Below are positions 33,926-42,738 of a DNA stretch of 51,242 bases, in pieces. The DNA comes from Hyphomicrobiales bacterium. Lineage in GTDB: Bacteria > Pseudomonadota > Alphaproteobacteria > Rhizobiales > Devosiaceae. The stretch spans positions 1 to 51,242 of the forward strand of contig SEEL01000023.1 of the NCBI GenBank assembly GCA_004144345.1, given 5' to 3'. The notes under the pieces were generated by a model. That model did not search any database, had not been told where the DNA came from, and saw only the letters and a program-made list of their open reading frames with translations. A program made the translations under genes and the position numbers. Within the stretch, counting starts at the first letter, position 1; each line of letters opens with the position of its first letter.

Positions 33926-35380
33926 CTAGAGGATGGGCGAGAAGAGGCGCGCGGCCTCGGTCAGGAAGCGCATGAAGGGGTTTGGCCGCGCTCCGCGCTT
34001 GTCGAGGTCCACCTTCTTGGCCGCCGCAAAATCCTTGCGCAGCATCTTTTCGACGTCTTCCACCATCCGCTCATGCGTGAACCACAAGGTGATCTCGAAA
34101 TTGATGCGGAAGGAGCGGTTGTCGAAATTGACCGTGCCGACGCCGGCGATGCGGTCATCCACGAGGATCACCTTCTGGTGCAGGAAGCCGCCGGGATAGC
34201 GGTACACCGAGATGCCGTGCGTGATCATGCGGAAGGCGTGCGCGATACTCGCGAGCCAGACGATCCGGTGGTCCGGCTTCTCCGGAATGAGAATCCGGAC
34301 ATCGACCCCGCGCATGGCGGCCGCATAAAGGGCCGTTTCCATCGACGTATCGGGCACGAAATAGGGGCTGACGATCCAGAGCCGCTCCTTGGACTGGCCG
34401 ATCACGTCATCGAAGGCGATAGCGCAGCTCTCGAGCACGTCGGCCGGTCCAGTCGGCATGATGAGCACGCTCTGGTCACCCTCGACCGCCGTCGATGTGG
34501 GCAATCCGGTCAGCTCCTCGCCGGTAGCCCATTGCCAATCTTCGCGGAAGCTGAGGTCGGCGGCCAGCACCGCTGGCCCCTTGATCCGCACATGCGTGTC
34601 GCGCCAGGGGCCGAACCGTTTGGAGCGCCCCATATATTCATCGCCGACATTGAGCCCGCCGATCCAGGCCTCCTTGCCATCGGCGACCACGATCTTGCGA
34701 TGGTTGCGGTACTGGATGCGGGTCGGACCCAGAAAGCGCAGAAAGCGGTGGCGATGATTGAAGCCGTGCATCTTGATGCCGGCGCGGCGCAACCGTTCCT
34801 TGTACGCGCGCGGCAGCCAGAAGCAGCCGACATCGTCATAGAGCAAATAGACTCTCACGCCCGCATTGGCGCGCTCGATCAGCCGGTCGGCGAATTCGCG
34901 GCCCAGTTCATCGTCGTGGATGATGTAGAACTGGACGAGCAGCACCTCCTGCGCCTGCGAGATGCCCTCGAAGATCGACGCAAAGGTCTTCTCGCCGTCG
35001 ATTAGCAGTTCGACGTCGTTGCCCTTGAGGAAGGGGATTTGCGAGACATTGGCCAACACCGGCCATTCCTCGGTCGACGGCTGGTCGAGGATTTTGGTCT
35101 TGGCGGCTCGTACCTTGCGCAGCACGCGGCCCGAGTGGGTCTGGATCGCCGCGTAGTCGTCGAACAGTTTGAGGCCGAACACCGCATAGAGCAGCGTCAT
35201 CGGGAAGGGCAGGATCAGCAGCGACAGGATCCAGGCGATCGAGCCCTGCGACGTGCGCGAGTGGACGATCTCGCTGACCACCATGGCAATCGCGATGAGA
35301 TAGTTGGCGAAGAAAATCCAGTAGATGATCCCTTCATAAGGGATCAGCCTGGATAGCCAGGCGTCGAGGGCTACGAGCAA
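33926..35380 (-). CDS. cls: Cardiolipin synthase, PLD type
   Basis: 484 residues. Two N-terminal membrane segments (GIIYWIFFANYLIAIAMVVS; IAWILSLLILPFPMTLLYAV) anchor it in the inner membrane. Both HKD motifs are intact: HRKIVVADGKEAWIGGLN and HQKVILVDDRIAGVGTVNFD. It condenses two phosphatidylglycerol molecules to cardiolipin. The start is TTG 35380, immediately after the cysK stop codon with no ribosome-binding site visible, so translation may depend on the upstream gene. Confidence 0.92.
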   Translation of the reverse strand: MLVALDAWLSRLIPYEGIIYWIFFANYLIAIAMVVSEIVHSRTSQGSIAWILSLLILPFPMTLLYAVFGLKLFDDYAAIQTHSGRVLRKVRAAKTKILDQPSTEEWPVLANVSQIPFLKGNDVELLIDGEKTFASIFEGISQAQEVLLVQFYIIHDDELGREFADRLIERANAGVRVYLLYDDVGCFWLPRAYKERLRRAGIKMHGFNHRHRFLRFLGPTRIQYRNHRKIVVADGKEAWIGGLNVGDEYMGRSKRFGPWRDTHVRIKGPAVLAADLSFREDWQWATGEELTGLPTSTAVEGDQSVLIMPTGPADVLESCAIAFDDVIGQSKERLWIVSPYFVPDTSMETALYAAAMRGVDVRILIPEKPDHRIVWLASIAHAFRMITHGISVYRYPGGFLHQKVILVDDRIAGVGTVNFDNRSFRINFEITLWFTHERMVEDVEKMLRKDFAAAKKVDLDKRGARPNPFMRFLTEAARLFSPIL

Positions 35381-36430
35381 TCAGACCGGTTCTGGTTCAA
35401 CAACGGCTTGCCAGTCTACCGACGGCGCGGCCTCCAGCCAATGCGGAACTGGCAGCCCCTTCGATTTCAGGAAGACCGGGTTGAAAAGCTTGCTCTGGTA
35501 GCGATTTCCGTAGTCGCAGAGCACGGTGACGATGGTCTTGCCCGGCCCCAAATCCTTGGCGAGGCGCACCGCACCGGCAATGTTGATGGCGGACGAGCCG
35601 CCAAGGCAGAGCCCCTCATGCTCGAGCAAATCGAACAGATAGGGCAGGGCCTCGCCATCCGAAATCCGGTAGGCCCGGTCGACCTCGATGCCCTCGAGAT
35701 TGGCTGTGATCCGTCCCTGGCCGATGCCCTCGGTGATCGAATTTCCCTCGGACTTGAGTTCGCCATGCGCGAAGTAATTGAAGAGCGCGGCGCCCTCCGG
35801 GTCGGCGATACCGATGTGGACGTTCTTGCTGCGCGCTTTCAGCGCCGTCGAGATACCGGCCAGCGTCCCACCTGAGCCGACCGAGCAAATGAATCCGTCG
35901 ATCTTGCCGCCGGTCTGCTCCCAGATTTCCGGGCCCGTGCCCTCGATATGGGCCTGGCGGTTGGCGACATTGTCGAACTGGTTGGCCCAGACGGCCCCGT
36001 TCGGCAGTTCCGCCGCCAGCTTCTGCGCCAACCGGCCCGAAATCTTGATGTAGTTGTTGGGGTTCTTGTAGGGCTTGGCCGGCACCTGGATCAGTTCGGC
36101 GCCGAGCAGCGTCAGCGCGTCCTTCTTTTCCTGGCTCTGCGTTTCGGGGATGACGATCACCGTCTTGAACCCCATGGCATTGGCGACCAGCGCCAGCCCG
36201 ATGCCGGTATTGCCTGCTGTGCCTTCGACGATCGTGCCGCCCGGCTTCAGCAGGCCCTTGCTGATCGCGTCGCGGATGATGAACAACGCCGCGCGGTCCT
36301 TCACCGACTGGCCGGGGTTAAGGAATTCGGCCTTGCCCCAGATTTCGCAGCCCGTCTCGTCGGAGGCCCGGCGAAGACGGATCAGCGGCGTGTTGCCGAT
36401 GGCGGAAAGGACGTCGAGGTGCTTGGTCAT
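35381..36430 (-). CDS. cysK: Cysteine synthase (O-acetylserine sulfhydrylase)
   Basis: 349 residues, PLP fold type II. PLP lysine in NPGQSVKDRAALFIIRDAI; phosphate-binding IVEGTAGNTGIGLALV, GSGGTLAG and LGGSSAIN. It combines sulfide with O-acetylserine and so uses the product of the reduction operon at 16039-20608. ATG 36430 has AAAAGGC upstream; 25 in-frame codons before it are not family-like. It is longer than CysK of E. coli (323 aa), as in other rhizobial enzymes. cls follows with no gap. Confidence 0.92.
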   Translation of the reverse strand: MTKHLDVLSAIGNTPLIRLRRASDETGCEIWGKAEFLNPGQSVKDRAALFIIRDAISKGLLKPGGTIVEGTAGNTGIGLALVANAMGFKTVIVIPETQSQEKKDALTLLGAELIQVPAKPYKNPNNYIKISGRLAQKLAAELPNGAVWANQFDNVANRQAHIEGTGPEIWEQTGGKIDGFICSVGSGGTLAGISTALKARSKNVHIGIADPEGAALFNYFAHGELKSEGNSITEGIGQGRITANLEGIEVDRAYRISDGEALPYLFDLLEHEGLCLGGSSAINIAGAVRLAKDLGPGKTIVTVLCDYGNRYQSKLFNPVFLKSKGLPVPHWLEAAPSVDWQAVVEPEPV

Positions 36431-36551
36431 GGCGCCTTTTCTAGGCACGGCTCCGCCACCCGACAAGCGCCAAAGCCCCGCACGATATGGGATTTTCGCC
36501 AGCACGCCCCGGCGCGCAACTCTCTACCGCTTTCGGCCCCTGCGGCGCGTA

Positions 36552-37859
36552 TTAGCTTGCAGCCTTGAGTACGGCCAGCGCGCGCTCGCGCGACGTCTTG
36601 AGATCGACGATCGGCTCGCGCGGTTCGGGCGCCCAGCGCCGGACATAGTCCCCGCCGGGGTCGAATTTCCCGGCCTGTGTGTCCGGATTGAATATACGGA
36701 AATAGGGCGCTGCGTCGTTGCCGCAGCCTGCGACCCACTGCCAATTGCCCGGATTGCTGGCACTGTCGGCGTCGACAAGGCAATCCCAGAACCACTGCTC
36801 GCCCAGCCGCCAGTCAATCAGCAAATTCTTGGCGAGCAGCGAGGCGGTGAGCATCCGCACCCGGTTCTGCATGAAGCCGGTCTCCCATAGCTCCTTCATC
36901 CCCGCATCGACGATGGCGATCCCCGTCTCGCCGCGCTGCCAGGCCTGGAGGTCGCTATCCGAGCGTCGCCATTTGACGTGCCTGAACTTGGCCTGCATCG
37001 GCACCGTGGCAATGTCCTCGCGGTGGTAAAGCTGGTGGATGTTGAAGTCGCGCCAGGCAAGTTCCATCAGGAATTTCTGTACCCCGCCGGCCCTGCCGGG
37101 CTCCCGCTCGGCCAAAGCCCTCGCCGCATGCCAGGCCTGTCGGGCGCTGATCTCGCCATGCGCGAGATAGGGCGACAGCGTCGACGTTGCGTCGCGGGCA
37201 GGATAGTCGCGCCCCTCTGGATAGGCCTCGATCCGGTCGAGAAAATCCGCCAGCCTGTCGCGGGCCGCCGCTTCGCCAGGCTTCCAGTACTGCTCGAACT
37301 TCCGGGCCCAAGCCGGAGTCCTGTAAGCGGTATCCGCGGGTGCCGGCGCGACTGGCTCGCCGTGCCTGTGCGGCGCTTGAAGCGGCGCGGCAATGTCGCG
37401 CTCCCGCAGCGCATTCCAGAACGGCGTGTAGACCGCGTAAGGGGTACCGGTCTTTGTCGCGATATCGAATGGCTCGACCAGCGCGTTACCCGCAAAGCTC
37501 TCCGCCTCGACGCCAGTTTCGCGCAGCGTCGCCTTGATCTGTGCGTCCACCTCGCGTTCCGCCGGGGCGTAACGCCGGTTCCAGTAGACTGCCTGCGGCC
37601 CGTGCTCGGCCACCGCGTCGAGGATCGAGCCGGAGACCGTTTCGAGCCTCACGCCCATCGCGGCGAGGTCCGCCGCGATGGGCGTGAGGCTGTGGTGCAG
37701 CCACCAGCGCGACGCCGCACCGCGGGCCCGGAGCCGCTTGTCGGTCTCGGCGACATAGACGGCCACCACGCGCTCGCCACGCTTTAGAGCCGCCGACAGG
37801 GCAGGGTTATCGCGAACCCTGAGGTCGTTTCGCAGCCAGACGAGCGTGTTTGCGGCCAT
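36552..37859 (-). CDS. phr: Deoxyribodipyrimidine photolyase (cryptochrome/photolyase family)
   Basis: 435 residues. The N-terminal antenna domain begins MAANTLVWLRNDLRVRDNPA; the FAD domain has MLTASLLAKNLLIDWRLGEQ and the signature GNWQWVAGCGNDAAPYFRIF. It repairs UV-induced pyrimidine dimers using light. ATG 37859 gives the family N-terminus; 22 codons upstream in frame are rejected. The 121 bp between it and the downstream cysK hold no gene. Confidence 0.94.
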   Translation of the reverse strand: MAANTLVWLRNDLRVRDNPALSAALKRGERVVAVYVAETDKRLRARGAASRWWLHHSLTPIAADLAAMGVRLETVSGSILDAVAEHGPQAVYWNRRYAPAEREVDAQIKATLRETGVEAESFAGNALVEPFDIATKTGTPYAVYTPFWNALRERDIAAPLQAPHRHGEPVAPAPADTAYRTPAWARKFEQYWKPGEAAARDRLADFLDRIEAYPEGRDYPARDATSTLSPYLAHGEISARQAWHAARALAEREPGRAGGVQKFLMELAWRDFNIHQLYHREDIATVPMQAKFRHVKWRRSDSDLQAWQRGETGIAIVDAGMKELWETGFMQNRVRMLTASLLAKNLLIDWRLGEQWFWDCLVDADSASNPGNWQWVAGCGNDAAPYFRIFNPDTQAGKFDPGGDYVRRWAPEPREPIVDLKTSRERALAVLKAAS

Positions 37860-37891
37860 GAAATGCTTTTTCCTTTTGCGCAGGGTTTGGC

Positions 37892-37911
37892 CGGGGGCGT
37901 TCCGGCCCCCG
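37892..37911. other. Hairpin in the phr-cysD divergent region
   Basis: CGGGGGC and GCCCCCG make a perfect 7-bp stem with a 6-base loop, in the 197-bp region between phr (-) and cysD (+). Further on, GAATAG (37964) and CTATTG (37987) are inverted half-sites 17 bases apart, recalling the cysG operator half-site, and GCCGCTTGCGGC (37993) is a second palindrome. No confident -10/-35 pair is visible for cysD. Confidence 0.4.
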
Positions 37912-38056
37912 TACCCTTGTGACAAGCAGCAACTTGCCTTTAGCTGCTACGCGCAAAGTCTCGGAATAGTTCACTTTTATGGTAGTCTATTGCCGCTTGC
38001 GGCGGTGAATTTGAAAGCGTATTCCCCGCGCCACTTCAGCCGGACCTTTCACCTGC

Positions 38057-38968
38057 ATGACCGAACCCACCAGCCTGAGCCACCTCAAGGCCCTTGAATC
38101 CGAGAGCATCGAGATCTTCCGTGAGGTGGCGGCCAGCTTCGAGCGGCCGGTGATGATGTATTCGATCGGCAAGGACTCTTCCGTCCTGCTGCATCTGGCG
38201 CGCAAGGCATTCTTCCCGAGCCGTGTGCCGTTCCCGGTGCTCCACATCGACACCAAGTGGAAGTTCAGGGAGATGATCGAGTTCCGCGACCGCATGGCGC
38301 GCGAGCATGACCTCAATCTGATCGTCCACACCAATCCCGAGGGCCTGGCGGCCGGGATCAATCCGTTCGTCCACGGCTCGGCCGTTCACACCGACATCAT
38401 GAAGACCCAGGCACTGCGCCAGGCGCTCAATGCCGGCAAGTATGACGCCGCAATCGGCGGTGCACGCCGCGACGAGGAGAAATCCCGCGCCAAGGAGCGC
38501 ATCTTCTCGCACCGCAACGCGCAACACGCCTGGGATCCCAAGAACCAGCGCCCCGAACTCTGGCGCATCTTCAACACGCGCCTCGCGCCGGGCGAGAGCA
38601 TGCGCGTCTTCCCAATCTCGAACTGGACCGAGCTCGACGTCTGGACCTACATCTACGCCGAGGGCATCCCGATCCCCGATCTCTACTTCGCCCGCCCTCG
38701 CCCCGTGGTTGAGCGCAGCGGCACGCTGATCATGGTCGATGACGACCGCTTCCAGTTCGAGCCGGGCGAGACACCCCGCGACGAGATGGTCCGCTTCCGC
38801 ACCCTCGGCTGCTATCCGCTGTCTGGCGGTATCCGTTCGACGGCGGCCGATCTGCCCTCGATCATCATGGAGATGCAGGCCTCCCGTACCTCCGAGCGCG
38901 AGGGCCGGCTCATCGACAGCGACAGCGTGGGCTCGATGGAAAAGAAGAAGCAGGAGGGTTATTTCTGA
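38057..38968 (+). CDS. cysD: Sulfate adenylyltransferase subunit 2
   Basis: 303 residues. The PP-loop appears as [19 protein letters not shown] (S-x-G-K-D-S). The C-terminal half has [20 protein letters not shown] and ends [14 protein letters not shown], the standard CysD tail. With CysN it makes APS from ATP and sulfate. It overlaps cysNC by 1 base (TGATG). Confidence 0.95.
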   Translation: MTEPTSLSHLKALESESIEIFREVAASFERPVMMYSIGKDSSVLLHLARKAFFPSRVPFPVLHIDTKWKFREMIEFRDRMAREHDLNLIVHTNPEGLAAGINPFVHGSAVHTDIMKTQALRQALNAGKYDAAIGGARRDEEKSRAKERIFSHRNAQHAWDPKNQRPELWRIFNTRLAPGESMRVFPISNWTELDVWTYIYAEGIPIPDLYFARPRPVVERSGTLIMVDDDRFQFEPGETPRDEMVRFRTLGCYPLSGGIRSTAADLPSIIMEMQASRTSEREGRLIDSDSVGSMEKKKQEGYF

Positions 38969-40881
38969 TGAACGCTGCCGCGCCGATCCGCTCCGCCGAC
39001 AATGATCTCGATCTGTGGCTTGCCCAGCAGACCGGCAAGACGCTCCTTCGCTTCCTCACCTGCGGCAGTGTCGACGACGGCAAGTCCACCCTGATCGGCC
39101 GGCTGCTCTATGACAGCCAACTGATCCTCGATGACCAGCTCGCCTCGCTCCGCAAGGAGAGCCACAACCGCACCGTGGGCGATGAAGGCATCGACTTCTC
39201 GCTCTTGGTCGACGGTCTCACCGCCGAGCGCGAGCAGGGCATCACCATCGATGTCGCCTACCGCTTCTTTTCGACCGACAAGCGCAAATTCATCGTCGCC
39301 GACACGCCCGGCCATGAGCAGTACACGCGTAACATGGCGACCGGCGCGTCAAACGCCGATCTGGCCATCGTCCTCATCGATGCACGCAAGGGCGTGCTGA
39401 CGCAGACGCGGCGCCACAGCTTCATCCTCAGCCTCATCGGCGTGAAGCATGTCGTCCTCGCCGTAAACAAGATCGACCTCGTCGGCTATGACGCTGCGAC
39501 ATTCAACGCCATCGAGGCGGAGTATCGCGATTTTGCGAAGACGCTCGGTTTCGAGACGCTGGCCGCGATCCCCGTCTCGGCGCTGAGGGGCGACAACATC
39601 CTCGCCCCGTCGGCGGCCATGCCCTGGTACACCGGCCCGCAACTCGTACCCTATCTCGAAACCATCGAGGTCGCCTCCGACCGCACGGCCAAGCCGATGC
39701 GTTTCCCCGTGCAGTGGGTGAACCGTCCCAATCTCGACTTCCGCGGCTTCTCCGGCACCGTCGCCTCAGGCACGGTGAAGGTCGGTGATGACGTGCTCAT
39801 CGCCGCGTCGCGCAAGCCGGCCAAGGTCACGCGCATCGTCACCATGGATGGCGACTTGGAGCATGCCATTGCCGGGCAGGCGGTGACGCTCGTCCTTGAT
39901 CGCGAGGTCGATATTTCGCGCGGCGACGTGCTCAGTCATCCCGGCGAGACGCCGGAATTCTCCAACCAGTTCCAGGCCCGCATGGTCTGGATGAGTGACG
40001 AGCCGGCGCTGCCGGGCCGCTCCTATCTGCTCAAGATCGGGACGCAGCTTATCCCCGCCGCGATCACTGACCTGAAGTTCCGCACCAACGTCAACACGCT
40101 GGAGCAGTCAGCGGCCAAGACGCTGGAGCTCAATGAGGTCGGCACGCTCACTATCGCCACCGACAAGGCGATCGCCTTCGACTCCTATGCCAGCAACGGC
40201 CTGACCGGTGCGTTCATCCTGATCGACCGCATCTCCAATGCGACGCTGGGTGCCGGAGTCATCGATTTTGGTCTCCGCCGCGCGCAGAACCTCTCCTGGC
40301 AGTCCTTCGATGTGAACCGCGACGTGCGCGCCGCCATAAAGGGGCAGCAACCGGCCATCGTCTGGTTCACCGGCCTGTCCGGTTCGGGCAAGTCGACTGT
40401 CGCCAATCTCATGGAGAAGAGGCTCGCCGCGGAAGGGCGTCATGCCTACATCCTCGACGGCGACAATGTTCGCCACGGCCTCAACAAGGATCTGGGCTTT
40501 ACGGACGAGGCGCGTGTCGAGAACATCCGCCGCGTGTCGGAAGTCGCCAAGCTCATGGCCGACGCCGGCCTCATCGTCATCGTGAGCTTCATCTCGCCGT
40601 TCCGCAACGAGCGGCGTCTGGCGCGCGAGATCGCCGGCGACATCCAGTTCACGGAAGTTTTCGTCGACACGCCGCTTGAGGTTTGCGAAGCACGCGATCC
40701 CAAGGGGCTCTACGCTCGCGCCCGCCGTGGCGAGATCAAGAACTTCACCGGCATCGACAGCCCGTTCGAGGCGCCTGAGAACCCCGAAATCGTGTTGCAT
40801 GGTGCCGTAGAAACGCCGGAGCAGATGGCCGAGCAACTCTATGCCCAGATCTTCGGCTGGGGTCTTGGCTACACCATCTGA
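38968..40881 (+). CDS. cysNC: Bifunctional sulfate adenylyltransferase subunit 1 / APS kinase
   Basis: 637 residues. The N-terminal GTPase has CGSVDDGKSTLIGRLLYDS, DTPGHEQYTRN and VLAVNKIDLVG (G1, G3, G4); the C-terminal APS kinase has FTGLSGSGKSTVANLMEKRL. GTP hydrolysis by CysN drives APS formation by CysD, and the CysC domain phosphorylates APS to PAPS. AGGAGG precedes the start. A strong hairpin follows the stop. Confidence 0.95.
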   Translation: MNAAAPIRSADNDLDLWLAQQTGKTLLRFLTCGSVDDGKSTLIGRLLYDSQLILDDQLASLRKESHNRTVGDEGIDFSLLVDGLTAEREQGITIDVAYRFFSTDKRKFIVADTPGHEQYTRNMATGASNADLAIVLIDARKGVLTQTRRHSFILSLIGVKHVVLAVNKIDLVGYDAATFNAIEAEYRDFAKTLGFETLAAIPVSALRGDNILAPSAAMPWYTGPQLVPYLETIEVASDRTAKPMRFPVQWVNRPNLDFRGFSGTVASGTVKVGDDVLIAASRKPAKVTRIVTMDGDLEHAIAGQAVTLVLDREVDISRGDVLSHPGETPEFSNQFQARMVWMSDEPALPGRSYLLKIGTQLIPAAITDLKFRTNVNTLEQSAAKTLELNEVGTLTIATDKAIAFDSYASNGLTGAFILIDRISNATLGAGVIDFGLRRAQNLSWQSFDVNRDVRAAIKGQQPAIVWFTGLSGSGKSTVANLMEKRLAAEGRHAYILDGDNVRHGLNKDLGFTDEARVENIRRVSEVAKLMADAGLIVIVSFISPFRNERRLAREIAGDIQFTEVFVDTPLEVCEARDPKGLYARARRGEIKNFTGIDSPFEAPENPEIVLHGAVETPEQMAEQLYAQIFGWGLGYTI

Positions 40882-40886
40882 ATCTC

Positions 40887-40921
40887 GGCCGGGCTACCGC
40901 GCGGCGTGCGGTAGCCCGGCC
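40887..40921. terminator. Hairpin terminator between cysNC and the Cys-rich gene
   Basis: A perfect 14-bp stem GGCCGGGCTACCGC / GCGGTAGCCCGGCC with a 7-base loop sits 5 bases after cysNC, in the 51-bp gap between two convergent genes. It lacks a T tract but is very stable, and probably ends transcription from both sides. Confidence 0.7.
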
Positions 40922-40932
40922 ATCGCAAAGTC

Positions 40933-41472
40933 CTAAATCTCAAACAGTTGCAACTCGTTCGGGGCGAGCGGCGCGATGACCGGGCATTCCGGGTCATAGG
41001 CGACCGGCATCAGCATCCGTAGCTGCGGAGTTGGCCCGATCGTCAGGGAACCCTGCTGCGGGTAGCAAGGCTCATTGCAGCCATCGTAGCCGTTCGTGCG
41101 CAGGAAGGCGGACTTCTCGGTGCACGGCTCGTAACAATTGTCATACGTCACGCCGACGTATCCCACCCGATCGTCGCACGGCGGCGGGCAGTGATCATAT
41201 CGGCCGACTTGTAGATAGGCGGACGGAATGTAGTCGGGGCAGCGGGCTTTGCCATCGCCCAGCTTGTCCTCGGGAATGAAGTACTCATGCCCTGGCGCAC
41301 ATTCGATCGCGTGCCGGGCAGGGTCGTTGAACATCCAGTCGAGACATTCGAGATAGTGCTGGATCTGCTCGCGAACGGTCGGCCGATCAGCCTGCGCGGG
41401 GGTTGCCGCGAACGACAGACCAGCAAGGCCTGCTGCCATGAGCAGCAGCCGGAAGACAGACGAATACCGCAT
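40933..41472 (-). CDS. Secreted cysteine-rich protein with YDxCxxPC repeats
   Basis: 179 residues from ATG 41472. A signal peptide is clear (cleavage near AQA, residue 28). The mature protein has ten cysteines: 43, 58, 78, 95, 99, 113, 117, 132, 136 and 163. Six fall in three repeats YDxCxxxC at residues 92-99, 110-117 and 129-136 (consensus YDxCxxPC, spaced 18-19 residues). An even number of cysteines in an exported protein suggests disulfides. I recognise no family. Its Shine-Dalgarno GAGGTG lies inside a hairpin, and a CtrA-type box lies about 75 bases upstream. Confidence 0.78.
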   Translation of the reverse strand: MRYSSVFRLLLMAAGLAGLSFAATPAQADRPTVREQIQHYLECLDWMFNDPARHAIECAPGHEYFIPEDKLGDGKARCPDYIPSAYLQVGRYDHCPPPCDDRVGYVGVTYDNCYEPCTEKSAFLRTNGYDGCNEPCYPQQGSLTIGPTPQLRMLMPVAYDPECPVIAPLAPNELQLFEI

Positions 41473-41476
41473 ACTA

Positions 41477-41496
41477 CACCTCAACAAAGCGAGGTG
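41477..41496 (-). promoter_or_regulatory. RBS-masking hairpin of the Cys-rich gene
   Basis: On the minus strand CACCTC and GAGGTG form a perfect 6-bp stem with an 8-base loop. The 3' arm GAGGTG is the Shine-Dalgarno, 4 bases before ATG 41472. The fold would hide the ribosome-binding site and could make translation conditional. Confidence 0.5.
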
Positions 41497-41545
41497 GCGC
41501 GCCGCTCGCCGCCAGGAGTTCGGTCCGCCGGATGGCTGACCTGCC

Positions 41546-41562
41546 GTTAACTTAACATTAAC
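41546..41562. promoter_or_regulatory. CtrA-type binding box (TTAA-N7-TTAA)
   Basis: TTAA (41547-41550) and TTAA (41558-41561) are separated by exactly 7 bases, matching the CtrA consensus TTAA-N7-TTAA(C) on both strands. It is itself inside a longer 8-bp inverted repeat (41543-41565). CtrA is the cell-cycle regulator of alphaproteobacteria. The box lies 74 bases before the Cys-rich gene's start. The rest of 41473-41629 holds no gene. Confidence 0.5.
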
Positions 41563-41629
41563 GGCATCCTAAAGCGATACTCTACTGGATCACGTTTGAC
41601 TTCAGCGGGTTAACCCTAAGCGCTAACGA

Positions 41630-41737
41630 TTACCCCTTGAGGATCAGCCGGATGGCGTAGGCGACGATGCCCACCAGCATCACCCCGCCGAGCCAGATGC
41701 CGACGAACCAAAACAGCCTGTTCGCCCGCTCGCCCAT
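41630..41737 (-). CDS. Small membrane protein of the cytochrome bd operon (DUF2474-like)
   Basis: 35 residues: one hydrophobic helix, with WFVGIWLGGVMLVGIVAYA as core, after a basic start MGERANRLF. ATG 41737 overlaps the cydB stop (ATGA). Short proteins of this type (DUF2474, comparable in place and size to CydX) follow cydB in CIO-type oxidase operons and are thought to stabilise the enzyme. The gene is too short for most ORF callers but has strong coding context. Confidence 0.8.
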   Translation of the reverse strand: MGERANRLFWFVGIWLGGVMLVGIVAYAIRLILKG

Positions 41738-42738
41738 CAATGGTAGCCCTCATTGGGGTCCACCTTGCCGCGGAACACCCAGTACGCATAGCCGGTGTAG
41801 GCGAGGATGATCGGCACCAGTACCGCCGCTCCGATGAGCAGGAAGCTTAGCGACGCATCCGGCGCGGCCGCCTCGGCGATCGTGAGGGCACCGGGCACGA
41901 TGTAGGGGTAGAAGCTTATTCCAAGGCCGGCGAAGCTCAGCACGAACAGGCCAAGGGCGCTGAGGAAGGGCTGCAGATGCTTGTCAGTGGTCAGCCCGTG
42001 CCAGAGGCCAAAGGCGCACACGGCCAGCAGCAACGGCACAAAGGCCGAGAAGAAGGCCGTCGGCCACTGGAACCAGCGCTCGAAATAGATCGGTTCAAGG
42101 AACGGCGTCCAGAGGCTCACCGCGCCGATGAGGGCGAGCGTGCCGACGCCTGCTATCATCGAGATGCGCCGTGCCCTTGCCTGCAGTTCTCCCGTTGTCT
42201 TGAGGTTGAGCCAGGTCGCACCGAGCAGCGAATATCCCACCACCACCGCGACGCCCGTGACGATCGAGAACGGCGTCAGCCAGTCCCACCAACCGCCGGC
42301 ATATTTGCGATCCGCAATTTCGATGCCCTGCACCAGCGCGCCCAGGGCGATGCCCTGCATGAATGCCGCCGTGGTCGAACCGATGGCAAAGCCCCAGTCC
42401 CAGACCGGGCGCCAGCGCTTGGTGCGGAAGCGGAACTCGAAGGCGACGCCACGAAAGATCAGGCCCAACAGCATCAAGATGATCGGCACGTAGAGCGCTG
42501 GCAGCACGGTTGCATAGGCGAGAGGGAAGACGGCCATCAGGCCGCCGCCGCCCAGCACGAGCCAGGTCTCGTTGCCGTCCCAGACCGGTGCCACGGAATT
42601 GGTCATCACATTGCGATCGCCCTGTTCCGCGAAGAACGGGAACAGGATTCCAACGCCCAGGTCGAAACCATCGAGGACGACATAGGCCAGCACTGCGAAG
42701 GCGATGATGCCCGCCCAGATGAAGCTCAGTTCAAACAT
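41737..42738 (-). CDS. cydB: Cytochrome bd-type (CIO) ubiquinol oxidase subunit II
   Basis: 333 residues, about nine membrane helices. MFELSFIWAGIIAFAVLAYV followed by LDGFDLGVGILFPFF is the family N-terminus. The start ATG 42738 overlaps the cydA end by 8 bases; upstream codons in frame lie inside cydA. It is shorter than E. coli CydB (379 aa), as in cyanide-insensitive-type oxidases. Confidence 0.93.
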   Translation of the reverse strand: MFELSFIWAGIIAFAVLAYVVLDGFDLGVGILFPFFAEQGDRNVMTNSVAPVWDGNETWLVLGGGGLMAVFPLAYATVLPALYVPIILMLLGLIFRGVAFEFRFRTKRWRPVWDWGFAIGSTTAAFMQGIALGALVQGIEIADRKYAGGWWDWLTPFSIVTGVAVVVGYSLLGATWLNLKTTGELQARARRISMIAGVGTLALIGAVSLWTPFLEPIYFERWFQWPTAFFSAFVPLLLAVCAFGLWHGLTTDKHLQPFLSALGLFVLSFAGLGISFYPYIVPGALTIAEAAAPDASLSFLLIGAAVLVPIILAYTGYAYWVFRGKVDPNEGYH

